NCBI GenBank assembly: GCA_944383165.1
Contig: CALWON010000003.1
Location: 1-64,000, forward strand
Length of the DNA: 64,000 nt
Source of the DNA: an uncultured Oscillospiraceae bacterium
Lineage (GTDB): Bacteria > Bacillota > Clostridia > Oscillospirales > Oscillospiraceae
Direction of reading: 5' to 3'
Shown one piece after another: positions 21,687-30,175 of this stretch; positions within the stretch are counted from its first letter, which is position 1, and the number at the start of each line of letters is the position of its first letter. The notes under the pieces were generated by a model that searched no databases, was not told where the DNA came from, and saw nothing but the letters and a program-made list of their open reading frames with translations. Position numbers and translations under genes: made by a program.

Positions 21687-22013
21687 CCGTCATCAAGCCT
21701 CCTAATGAAAGAAAATTTTGAGAAATGCGTTGCTATTTTAGTGGTAGACCACTATAATAGATTTCGGTGATGTTTCGTGTCATAAATGGGATTTTTTGTA
21801 GAAAATGTAGAAATCCCATCTGCCAATGAGCACGATTTCCATGAGTATTCTATCATGTTTCTTGTGGAATGTCATTAAAAATCGAAAAAAATTTTAGACA
21901 AAATATTGAATTGAAAAATATTTGCAAACATGGTATGCTTGTGATATAAATTGAAAATCCAGAAGAAAAGAACCAAAAAAGCCGTATTTTATGGAAAATA
22001 AGGGGTTGAAATT
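21687..22013. promoter_or_regulatory. Divergent control region of the amino-sugar locus
   Basis: This 327-bp gap lies between the leftward kinase-nagA-nagB operon and the rightward epimerase-rpiR pair. It holds the palindrome TAGTGGT-AG-ACCACTA (21739-21754), overlapping a rightward promoter TTGCTA (21730-21735)-17-TATAAT (21753-21758). A second rightward promoter is TTGAAA (21911-21916)-17-TATGCT (21934-21939), about 75 nt before the epimerase start. The palindrome is a likely operator, possibly for the RpiR protein of this locus; the TGGT/ACCA core also recalls GntR-type sites. Confidence 0.55.
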
Positions 22014-23225
22014 ATGGATACAAAAAAGTTGCAGGAAATCCGCACATGGGTTCAAAAAGAGCTGAAAAGCAGTGCAGAGTTTTGGTTAAAATATGGAATG
22101 GACAAAGAACATGGTGGGGTATACACCTGCATCAACCGCACAGGAGAGCGTTTTTCCACAGATAAAAGTGTATGGATGCAGGGTCGGTGTGGCTGGACCT
22201 ATGCCTATCTGTGCCACGTCTATGGCAAAAGAGACGAGTGGATGGAGGCAAGTAAGAGCTGTCTGGACTTTATGGAAGCCCACTGTATCAACCGTGAGGC
22301 TGGAGACAGAATGTATTTCACCGTCACAGGAGACGGAAAGCCTCTGCGTCAACGTCGTTACTGCTTCTCTGAGGGATTTTATGCCCTTGCCAATGCAGAA
22401 TACTATGGACTGACTGGAGAGAAGGAGTACATTGAGCGGGCACGCAGAGCCTACGAACTGATTTGGAATCTGAACAATGGTCTGATTGCTGACCCCACTG
22501 GCATGGGACCCAAAACTATTCCAGAGACACGGACAGGTCGGGCATTGGCTGACCCTATGATTTATCTGAATATTACCTCTGTCATGCGTAGATGTGACCC
22601 TGAACAGAGGGAGCTGTATGACGCACGTGCCAAGGAATGTGTGGAGACTATCTTCAAATATCACCACAAGCCTGAGCTGAAGTGTACCTTGGAGACCGTT
22701 GGACCAAATGGAGAGTTTTGGTCTGATATTTCCGCAGGTCGTTTTGTCAATCCTGGTCATGACATTGAGTGCAGTTGGTTTTTGATGGAAGAAGCCAAAT
22801 ATGAAAACAATGAGGAACTGCGCAAAAAGGCAATGGAAGTATTTGATATGGCCATTGAGCGTGGCTGGGACCATGAGTATGGCGGCATCCTGTATTTTGT
22901 GGACTGCATGGGCTATCCACCTGAGGCCTATGAGCATGACATGAAATTGTGGTGGCCACACAATGAGACCTTGATTGCCAGCCTGATGATGTACCGTGAC
23001 AGTGGGGATGAGAAGTATCTGGAGTGGTTCTACAAAGTGATGGACTACTGCAAAACCTATTTTGCCGATGAGGAGTATGGGGAGTGGTATGGCTATCTCC
23101 GCCGGGATGGCAAACCCACAGAACCAGCTTGCAAAGGCTGCACCTTCAAAGGTCCATTCCATGTGCCCCGCTGTCTGATTATGGTGGACACCATGTTGGG
23201 AGAAATCTTGGAGCAGGGAAAGTAA
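22014..23225 (+). CDS. N-acylglucosamine 2-epimerase (AGE) family protein
   Basis: A 403-aa (alpha/alpha)6-barrel epimerase, the renin-binding-protein type that interconverts N-acetylmannosamine and N-acetylglucosamine. Conserved blocks include WMQGRCGWTYAYLCHVYG, the arginine-rich LRQRRYCFSEGFYALA, GHDIECSWFLMEEA with a catalytic His, and WWPHNETLIASLMMY with the second His. Length is typical. Divergent from the nag genes, it would turn ManNAc (from sialic acid) into GlcNAc for the kinase-NagA-NagB route. Cellobiose-epimerase relatives share the fold, so substrate is by context. Confidence 0.86.
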   Translation: MDTKKLQEIRTWVQKELKSSAEFWLKYGMDKEHGGVYTCINRTGERFSTDKSVWMQGRCGWTYAYLCHVYGKRDEWMEASKSCLDFMEAHCINREAGDRMYFTVTGDGKPLRQRRYCFSEGFYALANAEYYGLTGEKEYIERARRAYELIWNLNNGLIADPTGMGPKTIPETRTGRALADPMIYLNITSVMRRCDPEQRELYDARAKECVETIFKYHHKPELKCTLETVGPNGEFWSDISAGRFVNPGHDIECSWFLMEEAKYENNEELRKKAMEVFDMAIERGWDHEYGGILYFVDCMGYPPEAYEHDMKLWWPHNETLIASLMMYRDSGDEKYLEWFYKVMDYCKTYFADEEYGEWYGYLRRDGKPTEPACKGCTFKGPFHVPRCLIMVDTMLGEILEQGK

Positions 23226-23271
23226 GTTAGAAACATCAGAGACAAGACACAGGAAGGGGAATGGAACTGCC

Positions 23272-24141
23272 TTGAATCCACAGGATATTTTTGAGACCAT
23301 TAGCAGCCAATATTTCCAGTTGACCAACTCGGAGAAGAAAGTGGCAGACTACATACTAGCACACCGGATTGAGGCGCAGTATATGTCCATTTCTGAGCTG
23401 GCAGAGGAGTGTGAGGTTGCAGATGCCACCATTTCCCGGTTTTGCCGTCGGTTGGGACTGGCTGGGTATAACGCATTTAAACTGGAACTGGCAAAGGCCT
23501 CTATGGCTACCCGTACCATAGCACATCCCACATCAGAAGCACCATCAGAGATGGCTGGTCAGGAACAGGATTTCCGGGGGCTGTGCCAGCGGCGTTTTCA
23601 TGAGAGTGTGTCTGCCATGGAGCAGACCATGAAGCTGCTCAGCTCCAGTGTGGTCAATCGGGTGGTGGACCTGTTTGACACCTCAAAGCGGATCTACTGT
23701 ATGGGGCAGGGCAGCTCTATGGTTCTGGCTGAGGAGGCATGGACCATGTTTTCCACAGTTTCTTCTAAGTTCCTGTTTGTACCAGACTCCCATTTGCAGA
23801 TGAATGCTTTGGCGCTGATGGAGGAGAATGATTTGATATTATTTTTCTCCTACTCAGGTTCTACAAAAGAGTTGCAGGATATTTTGGAAGTGGCAGGGGA
23901 AAAGAAGGTAAAGGTGATTCTAGTCACCCGGTTTCCCAAATCTCCCGGCGGTCAGGTGGCTGATGTGGTGTTGCAGTGTGGTTCCAATGAGGGACCGCTT
24001 CAGGCAGGTTCTGCCACTGCCCGCATGGCACAGCTTTTTGTATTGGATGTCCTGTTTGGTGTTTTTTGTGAACGAAACGTAGAACAGACAACCGAAAACA
24101 GAGAGAGGATTGCAGAGGCTGTGTCACGCTTGCATCTCTAG
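23272..24141 (+). CDS. RpiR/MurR family transcriptional regulator
   Basis: A 289-aa regulator. The N-terminal HTH_6 domain (1-77) has ISELAEECEVADATISRFCRRLG. A SIS sugar-phosphate-binding domain (about 115-250) has IYCMGQGSSMVLAEEA and LFFSYSGSTKELQDIL. Start is TTG at 23272 with AGGAAGGGG upstream; the nearby ATG (23261) is followed by a stop after four codons. It directly follows the AGE epimerase, so it probably senses an amino-sugar phosphate (GlcNAc-6-P or GlcN-6-P) and controls this locus. Confidence 0.9.
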   Translation: MNPQDIFETISSQYFQLTNSEKKVADYILAHRIEAQYMSISELAEECEVADATISRFCRRLGLAGYNAFKLELAKASMATRTIAHPTSEAPSEMAGQEQDFRGLCQRRFHESVSAMEQTMKLLSSSVVNRVVDLFDTSKRIYCMGQGSSMVLAEEAWTMFSTVSSKFLFVPDSHLQMNALALMEENDLILFFSYSGSTKELQDILEVAGEKKVKVILVTRFPKSPGGQVADVVLQCGSNEGPLQAGSATARMAQLFVLDVLFGVFCERNVEQTTENRERIAEAVSRLHL

Positions 24142-24165
24142 GTCTAGGGAACACGATTTACACAT

Positions 24166-24213
24166 AAAATCTCCTGTGAGGCAGGTTGGAACCTGTGCTC
24201 ACAGGGGATTTTC
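24166..24213 (+). terminator. Terminator after the rpiR-type gene
   Basis: A long imperfect hairpin. The outer arms 24166-24180 and about 24198-24213 pair (AAAATC-CCTGTGAG with CTCACAGG-GATTTT), with an inner stem CAGGTT/AACCTG. A short U-rich stretch (TTTTCATTTTTG) follows. Confidence 0.75.
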
Positions 24214-24354
24214 ATTTTTGAGAAAAATAAAAAGTATTTTCATACAAAAATGCTTTACTAATTTTGTGCAATTTACTATAATAATGGACATTGTAGCAGG
24301 GAATTTCTCTGTTAGAATTCATCGCAGAAAGAAAGGAGGATTATGGGGGTTGCC

Positions 24355-24530
24355 CATCAAAAGCGCCAGTCCCAGCCGATGTAAGTCAGTTGGGAGACGA
24401 GGAGAAGGGAGTATCGAAAGGACTTTCAAGTCCCAAAACTTCGGCGGATGCCCTTCCGTATGGTTCCAAATGCGAGACACAGTCAGCAAATATGCAGGTA
24501 ACTGCAAAACAGAGGGGCTGTGATTGGAGA
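24355..24530 (+). ncRNA. glmS ribozyme (glucosamine-6-phosphate riboswitch)
   Basis: The 5' leader of glmS carries the conserved strings of this self-cleaving riboswitch in the right order: AAAGCGCCAG at 24360-24369 (cleavage expected between A24362 and G24363), GACGAGG with GGGAGTATCGAA after it, CTTCGGCGGATGCCCTTCC near 24440-24460, and downstream P3/P4-type helices up to about 24525. GlcN-6-P acts as the cleavage cofactor; cleavage exposes the mRNA to decay and lowers GlmS. It lies about 60 nt before the start codon. The match is by recognition, not by a covariance search. Confidence 0.93.
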
Positions 24531-24585
24531 AAGAGGTCAAATGGCTGCGAGTTTGTCCTCCCATTTCATTAGGAGGCAAAAAGTA

Positions 24586-26418
24586 ATGTGCGGAATTGTT
24601 GGATATATTGGCAGGGAACAGGTTTCTCCTATTTTGTTAGATGGCTTGACCAGATTGGAGTATCGTGGCTATGACTCAGCTGGTCTTGCTGTCTTTCACC
24701 CTGAAAAGGGATTACAGGTGGTCAAAGCCAGAGGCAGACTACAGGCGTTATGGGATGCCACCCAGCAGGGGCAAGCAGTCCCCGGCACCATGGGGGTCGG
24801 ACATACCAGATGGGCTACTCATGGTGCCCCCAATGACATTAACTCCCATCCACAGGTCAGCCAGTCTGGGAAAATTGCGGTAGTACACAATGGCATTATT
24901 GAGAACTATGTGAAACTCAAGGAATTTTTGGAGGCAAAAGGGGTTGTCTTTGCCTCTGAAACAGATACTGAGGTGGTCGCGCAACTGCTGGAATACTACT
25001 ATCATGGTGATTTGCTGGATGCAGTGTCCAAAGTGCTCCACCGTATTGAAGGAGCCTATGCGCTGGGTATTGTGTGTGCAGATGAGCCAGAACAGTTTGT
25101 GGCAGTGCGGAAGGACTCTCCCCTGATTGTGGGACATGGAGTGGGGTTTAATATGATTGCCTCTGATGTCACTGCATTGATTTCCTACACCAGAGAGGTG
25201 AGTTACCTCAACGATGGAGAAGTGGCTGTGCTGACACGGGACAGTATTCAGGTTTATGACTCCCTTATGCGTCCAGTGACAAAAGAAGTGGTTCATATTG
25301 ACTGGGAAATTTCTGCCGCTGAAAAAGGCGGTTATGAGCATTTCATGTTCAAGGAAATCATGGAACAGCCAAAGGCAATTCAAGCTACCATCTCTCCACG
25401 GATTCAAAATGGACAGATTGTACTGGATGAGTTGAATATAACACAGGAACAGTTACAGCAACTGGACAGAATTTATGTGATTGCCTGTGGTTCCTCTTAC
25501 CATGTGGGGATGGCTGCCAAATATATTTTGGAGCGGCTGCTGCGTATTCCCGTAGAAGTGGCACTGGCCTCAGAATTCCGATACAGTGAGCCAATTGTTA
25601 CAGAACGCACATTAGCAGTTGTCATCAGTCAGTCAGGGGAAACCATTGACACGCTGGCTGCTATGCGTGAGGCAAAGCGATTGGGAGCACGTATTTTGTC
25701 CATTGTCAATGTGGTTGGCTCCACCATCGCTCGGGAATCAGATGATGTACTGTATACATGGGCAGGTCCAGAAATTGCAGTGGCCACCACAAAGGCATAT
25801 TCCACCCAGTTGGCAGTGGTCTATCTGTTGGCTTTGGATTTTGCAAAGAAACTGGGAAAGCTGAACGAGCAAGAGTATGAAACTCTGGTAGCAGAACTGG
25901 AACAGCTTCCAGAAAAAGCCCAGATGATTCTGGACCACACAGAGGAGATTCAATATTTTGCCTCTATCTACTTCAACCACAACTCCATCTTTTTCATCGG
26001 TCGTAACATTGACTATGCCGTTGGGTTGGAAGGTTCCCTCAAACTGAAAGAAATTTCTTATATTCACTCGGAGGCCTATGCAGCCGGAGAACTGAAGCAT
26101 GGTACTATTTCACTGATTGAAGATGGAACCTTGGTTGTAGCATTGGCAGGATGGAATACCTTGTTTGAGAAGTTGATGAGCAATGTGAAAGAGGTCAAAG
26201 CAAGAGGGGCAGATGTGATAGGGGTTGCGACCCAGACTCATGCACAGAAACTGAGCACACAGGTGGACAGTGCATTGGTCATTCCTGATGTGCATCCCAT
26301 GTTTTTGCCATCTCTGGAAGTCATCCCAATGCAGCTCTTTGCCTACTATGTAGCTCTGATGCGGGGATGTGACATTGATAAACCTAGAAATTTGGCAAAG
26401 AGTGTCACGGTAGAATAA
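24586..26418 (+). CDS. glmS: Glutamine--fructose-6-phosphate aminotransferase (isomerizing)
   Basis: A 610-aa enzyme making glucosamine-6-phosphate for peptidoglycan precursors. The N-terminal Ntn glutaminase domain starts MCGIVGYIGRE, with Cys2 as nucleophile. Two SIS isomerase domains follow (CGSSYHVGMAAKYILE, then SQSGETIDTLAAM). The C-terminus PRNLAKSVTVE carries the conserved C-tail that links the domains. The frame is open 22 codons upstream, but the ATG after TTAGGAGGCAAAAAGTA must be the start because Cys2 has to be N-terminal. Regulated by the ribozyme in its leader. Confidence 0.97.
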   Translation: MCGIVGYIGREQVSPILLDGLTRLEYRGYDSAGLAVFHPEKGLQVVKARGRLQALWDATQQGQAVPGTMGVGHTRWATHGAPNDINSHPQVSQSGKIAVVHNGIIENYVKLKEFLEAKGVVFASETDTEVVAQLLEYYYHGDLLDAVSKVLHRIEGAYALGIVCADEPEQFVAVRKDSPLIVGHGVGFNMIASDVTALISYTREVSYLNDGEVAVLTRDSIQVYDSLMRPVTKEVVHIDWEISAAEKGGYEHFMFKEIMEQPKAIQATISPRIQNGQIVLDELNITQEQLQQLDRIYVIACGSSYHVGMAAKYILERLLRIPVEVALASEFRYSEPIVTERTLAVVISQSGETIDTLAAMREAKRLGARILSIVNVVGSTIARESDDVLYTWAGPEIAVATTKAYSTQLAVVYLLALDFAKKLGKLNEQEYETLVAELEQLPEKAQMILDHTEEIQYFASIYFNHNSIFFIGRNIDYAVGLEGSLKLKEISYIHSEAYAAGELKHGTISLIEDGTLVVALAGWNTLFEKLMSNVKEVKARGADVIGVATQTHAQKLSTQVDSALVIPDVHPMFLPSLEVIPMQLFAYYVALMRGCDIDKPRNLAKSVTVE

Positions 26419-26445
26419 AAAAGTTCGCCAAAAAGGCGAACTTTT
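26419..26445 (+). terminator. Terminator of glmS
   Basis: A perfect 11-bp stem AAAAGTTCGCC/GGCGAACTTTT (26419-26429, 26435-26445) with a 5-nt A loop, directly after the glmS stop. The minus-strand small gene ends at 26449, so it may serve both directions. Confidence 0.85.
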
Positions 26446-26448
26446 GGG

Positions 26449-26622
26449 CTACATGATATGCTCCTCTGCGCAGTTGTCAAAGACAGCAATGCCATAGTCC
26501 CCCTGTTGGACAGCATGGTCATAAGAAAGGCTGTCATAATTAAAGCGTGGGCAAAGGCGAAGGGCTGGATTTAAACGGAAATCCTCTCCCTTTGGTGTTT
26601 GATAGATTGATGGTTTCTCCAT
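26449..26622 (-). CDS. Small hypothetical protein, 57 aa
   Basis: I do not recognise this family. The 57-aa product begins MEKPSIYQTPKGEDFRLNPA and ends FDNCAEEHIM. It is soluble, with no membrane segment or known motif; one Cys lies near residue 23 and one near the end. The start at 26622 has a strong GGGAGGTG 7 nt upstream, which supports it as real; the frame extends 14 codons further up. It is convergent with glmS and probably co-directional with the 42-aa gene to its right. Confidence 0.6.
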   Translation of the reverse strand: MEKPSIYQTPKGEDFRLNPALRLCPRFNYDSLSYDHAVQQGDYGIAVFDNCAEEHIM

Positions 26623-26646
26623 GTTGCACCTCCCTTGCTCAGACTG

Positions 26647-26676
26647 CCGCCCACCTGGATTCACACAGGTGGGCGG
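26647..26676 (-). terminator. GC-rich hairpin between two small genes
   Basis: An 11-bp stem CCGCCCACCTG/CAGGTGGGCGG (26647-26657, 26666-26676) with an 8-nt loop, just after the stop of the 42-aa gene in its reading direction. No clear U-run follows, so it may be a processing or stability structure instead of a terminator. Confidence 0.45.
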
Positions 26677-26691
26677 TGTAATCTATTGGGA

Positions 26692-26820
26692 TTAGTAGGA
26701 CTTTGGCTTTGCTTTCTTGTCGCCAGTGCAGTTTTCAGCCTGCATCTGGGTCTTGTTGGTCATGGAGTTCTTGCTCTGGGAAGAGGTCATTTCAGGACGC
26801 TTCATGTCTTTTTTTGCCAT
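26692..26820 (-). CDS. Small basic hydrophilic protein, 42 aa
   Basis: A very short gene. The 42-aa product starts MAKKDMKRPEMTSSQSKNSM and ends KKAKPKSY. It is rich in Lys, Ser, Gln and Asn, predicted disordered, and has one Cys. AAGGAGG lies 8 nt before the ATG, an excellent site that argues for translation. The composition resembles small DNA-binding or sporulation-type proteins, but I recognise no family and assign no function. Confidence 0.55.
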   Translation of the reverse strand: MAKKDMKRPEMTSSQSKNSMTNKTQMQAENCTGDKKAKPKSY

Positions 26821-27123
26821 TGTGGAGTCCTCCTTGAAAATAAATGATGTTGTGTCCCGTTGTCTCAACCGGGCACAGTGGTAGTATGACCATATGAATG
26901 AAAGCTATACCAAAGATTTATTTTCTTTTTTTTCAAAAAACACTTATGATAGAAAAGGGGATGAGAATAGAGACCTTTGTTTTGCCATTGTATCTCACTA
27001 AAGAAGTGGTATAATAACAAAAAGAATGACCTGAGTGGAACAAAGAATCCACCTTCTCAGATATGTGTTATCATAAAATCAATGGTGTATCTTATATTTT
27101 ATATGGTACAGCGGAAAGGCATG
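26821..27123. promoter_or_regulatory. Gap with promoter of the ureohydrolase gene
   Basis: This 303-bp region between divergent genes is AT-rich. On the plus strand TTGTAT (26988-26993), 16 nt and TATAAT (27010-27015) form a plausible promoter, leaving a leader of about 100 nt. A weak stem (CTGAG/CTCAG) lies in the leader. I see no further gene. Confidence 0.5.
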
Positions 27124-28083
27124 ATGATTAAAATGAGACCTGAATTGATTAGCCAGCCCATTACTGGAATTTGTTCTTTTGGCAGATATCCCATTTGTCT
27201 GGATTTGGATGAATTAAAAGCAGATTTTGGCGTATTGGGTGTCCCATTTGATATGGGCGTTGGATTTTTAAGTGGTGCTCGTATGGGACCAAGACGGATT
27301 CGTGAAGCCTCTACCCAATATGGACGTGGTGAAGTGGGCTATTACGATTATGAGGCAGATGAACAAATGTTGGCAGCCCCTATTACCATTGCAGATTGTG
27401 GAGACGCGGATGTGTTACAGGGTGACCGTGACTACTCCTTCCACTGTATTGAGCGTGCAGTGCGCAGAATCATTCGTGCTGGTTCCATTCCTATGGTGAT
27501 GGGTGGGGACCACTCTATCAGTATCCCCGTGGCACGGGCACTGGAGGAATATGGAAAGAAAATCTGTGTCATTCAATTTGATGCCCATTTGGATTGGACC
27601 AAAAATGTGGGACCACTGGTGCAGGGCAACGGCAGCCCTCTGCGCCGTATGTCTGAGATGGAGCACATTGGAGATATGGTGCAAATTGGTCTGCGTGGCA
27701 TGGGCAGTGGAAAGAAAAGCGACTATGATGATGCAAAGGCATATGGCAGTCGCCTGATTTCTGCCCGTGAACTGCACACCAAAGGAGTGGACTATGTATT
27801 ATCACAAATTCCAGATGCAGAGGCATATTACATCACCTTTGATATTGATGGATATGATATGCCGTTGGCTCCTGGTGCTGCCTCCCCTCTGCCTGGCGGA
27901 ATTACTTATGAGGAGAGCATGGATATGCTCAAGGCGATTTGCCAGACTGGTAAGGTAGTGGCAATGGATTTGGTGGAAGTTGCACCAGCCTATGACCCCA
28001 CTGGTTGTACAGAACGGCTGGCAGCTTTGACCATGTTGCAGGTCATTGCCCACGCCGGAAAAAAGCTGCACGAAAAAAAGTAA
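27124..28083 (+). CDS. speB: Arginase/agmatinase family protein
   Basis: A 319-aa binuclear Mn ureohydrolase. Metal motifs are GGDHS (127-131), DAHLD (153-157) and the DIDGYD block near residue 240. These enzymes release urea from guanidino compounds; agmatinase (agmatine to putrescine) is the usual assignment for this clade, but arginase or a related guanidino-acid hydrolase cannot be excluded. The frame is open to 26977; ATGs at 27121, 27124 and 27133 lie just after GGAAAGG, and I favour 27124. Transcribed alone, ending in a strong terminator. Confidence 0.83.
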   Translation: MIKMRPELISQPITGICSFGRYPICLDLDELKADFGVLGVPFDMGVGFLSGARMGPRRIREASTQYGRGEVGYYDYEADEQMLAAPITIADCGDADVLQGDRDYSFHCIERAVRRIIRAGSIPMVMGGDHSISIPVARALEEYGKKICVIQFDAHLDWTKNVGPLVQGNGSPLRRMSEMEHIGDMVQIGLRGMGSGKKSDYDDAKAYGSRLISARELHTKGVDYVLSQIPDAEAYYITFDIDGYDMPLAPGAASPLPGGITYEESMDMLKAICQTGKVVAMDLVEVAPAYDPTGCTERLAALTMLQVIAHAGKKLHEKK

Positions 28084-28108
28084 TGATTTCAAAAGTAGAT
28101 TTGTAGCA

Positions 28109-28146
28109 AAAGACAGCCACCGTGCCCATCTACGGTGGCTGTCTTT
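28109..28146 (+). terminator. Terminator after the ureohydrolase gene
   Basis: A perfect 15-bp stem (28109-28123 with 28132-28146), 8-nt loop, followed by GTGCC with the U's contained in the stem end (TCTTT). Confidence 0.8.
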
Positions 28147-28236
28147 GTGCCTATGTCAAGTAAATTTTTGTAAAGAAAATAGAAGAATCCCTTGTGAGAA
28201 ATAAGGTATTATTGCATACATAACAAAAAGATGGTC

Positions 28237-28265
28237 TTTACGAAAGAGGAAAATCAAGGTATAAT
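28237..28265 (+). promoter_or_regulatory. Promoter of fhs
   Basis: TTTACG (28237-28242), a 17-nt spacer and TATAAT (28260-28265) lie about 70 nt before the fhs start codon. Confidence 0.6.
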
Positions 28266-28335
28266 GAGTGCATCGAGTAGAAGCCAAACTACAGATGTAC
28301 CAAACCTTCAAATGATATTATAAGGAGGCAATGTC

Positions 28336-30009
28336 ATGAGTTTTAAGTCTGACATCGAAATCGCACAGGAGCATACCCCACAAAATATCCGTGAGATTGC
28401 AGCGACAGCTGGTGTTGATGAGAAGTATCTGGAACTATATGGTAACTATAAGGCAAAAGTAGATTATAAGTTGCTCAATGAGACCACTGCTGAAAATGGA
28501 AAGCTGATTCTGGTGACTGCGATTACTCCTACACCAGCCGGCGAAGGTAAAACAACTACCACTGTGGGTCTTGCAGATGGTCTGCGCAAAATTGGTAAGA
28601 AGTCTGTGATTGCTCTGCGTGAGCCTTCTCTGGGTCCTGTATTTGGCGTGAAGGGTGGAGCCGCTGGTGGTGGCTATGCCCAGGTAGTGCCTATGGAGGA
28701 TATTAACCTGCACTTTACTGGCGATTTCCACGCCATTGGTGCAGCAAACAACCTGTTGGCTGCTATGCTGGATAACCACATCTACCAGGGCAATGCACTG
28801 CGGATTGACCCTAAGCGCATTACATGGAAGCGTGTTGTGGACATGAACGACCGTCAGCTGCGTTCCATTGTCAATGGACTGGGTTCCCGTGTCAATGGTG
28901 TGGTGCGTGAGGATGGCTATGATATCACTGTTGCATCTGAAATTATGGCAGTTCTGTGTCTGGCCAGCTCCATCACAGACTTGAAAGAGCGTCTTGCTAA
29001 GATGATTGTGGGCTACACCTATGATGAGCAGCCTGTCACTGCCGGTGATTTGAAGGCAGCCGGAGCTATGGCAGCCCTTTTGAAGGACGCCATGAAGCCC
29101 AATCTAGTGCAGACTTTGGAAGGAACTCCCGCCTTTATCCACGGCGGTCCATTTGCTAATATTGCACATGGCTGTAACTCTGTTATGGCAACCCGTATGG
29201 CTCTGAAGCTGGGCGATTATGCTGTAACTGAGGGTGGTTTCGGTGCTGACCTGGGTGCTGAGAAGTTTATTGACATTAAGTGCCGTATGGCTGGTTTGAA
29301 GCCTGACGCCTGTGTGATCGTTGCCACTGTCCGTGCACTGAAGCATCACGGCGGTGTGGCAAAGGCTGATTTGAACAACGAAAATCTGGAGGCACTGGAG
29401 AAGGGGCTGCCCAACCTGCTGCGCCATGTAGAAAATGTAACCAAGGTGTATGGTCTGCCTGCTGTGGTTGCAATCAACCGCTTCCCCACTGACAGCGAGG
29501 CTGAGTTGGAGCTGATCCGTACCAAGTGCAAAGAGCTGGGTGTCAATGTGGCACTGTCCGAGGTGTGGGGCAAAGGCGGCGAAGGCGGCGTAGAGCTGGC
29601 AAAAGAGGTTGTGCGTCTGTGTGAGGAGCCAAACAACTTCAGATATGTCTATGATAGTACCCTCTCCATTGAGGAAAAGCTGGACGCTATTGTAAAGCGT
29701 GTCTATCGTGGTGCACGCGTGGTACTCACTGCTGATGCAAAGAAGCAGGCAAAGCAGCTCACTGAGTTGGGCTTTGGTGAGTATCCCATCTGTATGGCAA
29801 AGACCCAGTATTCCTTCTCTGATGACCAGAAGCTGCTGGGTGCTCCTGAGAACTTTGAAGTGACCGTGCGTACTTTGAAGGTCTCTGCTGGTGCAGGCTT
29901 TATTGTTGCCCTCACCGGCAATGTGATGACCATGCCTGGTCTGCCCAAGGTTCCTTCTGCTGAAAAGATTGACATTGATGAGAACGGCGTGATTTCTGGT
30001 CTGTTCTAA
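28336..30009 (+). CDS. fhs: Formate--tetrahydrofolate ligase
   Basis: A 557-aa cytoplasmic enzyme joining formate to tetrahydrofolate with ATP, feeding C1 units to purine synthesis or, in acetogens, to the Wood-Ljungdahl methyl branch. The P-loop [12 protein letters not shown] is at 64-75. Other signatures are [21 protein letters not shown] (about 97-117), the [11 protein letters not shown] folate site and the [12 protein letters not shown] segment. Length is standard. Codon use is strongly biased, typical of a highly expressed gene. Start ATG has TAAGGAGG 7 nt upstream. Confidence 0.97.
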   Translation: MSFKSDIEIAQEHTPQNIREIAATAGVDEKYLELYGNYKAKVDYKLLNETTAENGKLILVTAITPTPAGEGKTTTTVGLADGLRKIGKKSVIALREPSLGPVFGVKGGAAGGGYAQVVPMEDINLHFTGDFHAIGAANNLLAAMLDNHIYQGNALRIDPKRITWKRVVDMNDRQLRSIVNGLGSRVNGVVREDGYDITVASEIMAVLCLASSITDLKERLAKMIVGYTYDEQPVTAGDLKAAGAMAALLKDAMKPNLVQTLEGTPAFIHGGPFANIAHGCNSVMATRMALKLGDYAVTEGGFGADLGAEKFIDIKCRMAGLKPDACVIVATVRALKHHGGVAKADLNNENLEALEKGLPNLLRHVENVTKVYGLPAVVAINRFPTDSEAELELIRTKCKELGVNVALSEVWGKGGEGGVELAKEVVRLCEEPNNFRYVYDSTLSIEEKLDAIVKRVYRGARVVLTADAKKQAKQLTELGFGEYPICMAKTQYSFSDDQKLLGAPENFEVTVRTLKVSAGAGFIVALTGNVMTMPGLPKVPSAEKIDIDENGVISGLF

Positions 30010-30075
30010 TCTGTTACCTGCCGTTCCCAAAATAGACTGATTTGCCAAAGCGTTTCTTTCTTTACATCCATAACG

Positions 30076-30101
30076 GGGCTGTCTGTGTATGCAGACAGCC
30101 C
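30076..30101 (+). terminator. Terminator of fhs
   Basis: A 10-bp stem GGGCTGTCTG/CAGACAGCCC (30076-30085, 30092-30101) followed by ACTTTTATTTTTTTG. Confidence 0.88.
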
Positions 30102-30122
30102 ACTTTTATTTTTTTGAATAAA

Positions 30123-30155
30123 CAACTCCCCATTTGCATTGCAAATGGGGAGTTG
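30123..30155 (-). terminator. Terminator of glnN
   Basis: A perfect 15-bp stem (30123-30137, 30141-30155) with a 3-nt loop. Read leftward, TTTATTC follows. It lies 20 nt past the glnN stop. Confidence 0.85.
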
Positions 30156-30175
30156 TGGTCTGTAAATGAGAGGAA

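Noticed and set aside
22086-23327. 413-codon minus-strand frame across the epimerase gene
   Set aside because: Antisense shadow of the AGE epimerase; composition is not protein-like and it spans the gap to the next gene.
29104-30048. 314-codon minus-strand frame in fhs
   Set aside because: Arises from the strong codon bias of fhs; fhs itself is unambiguous.
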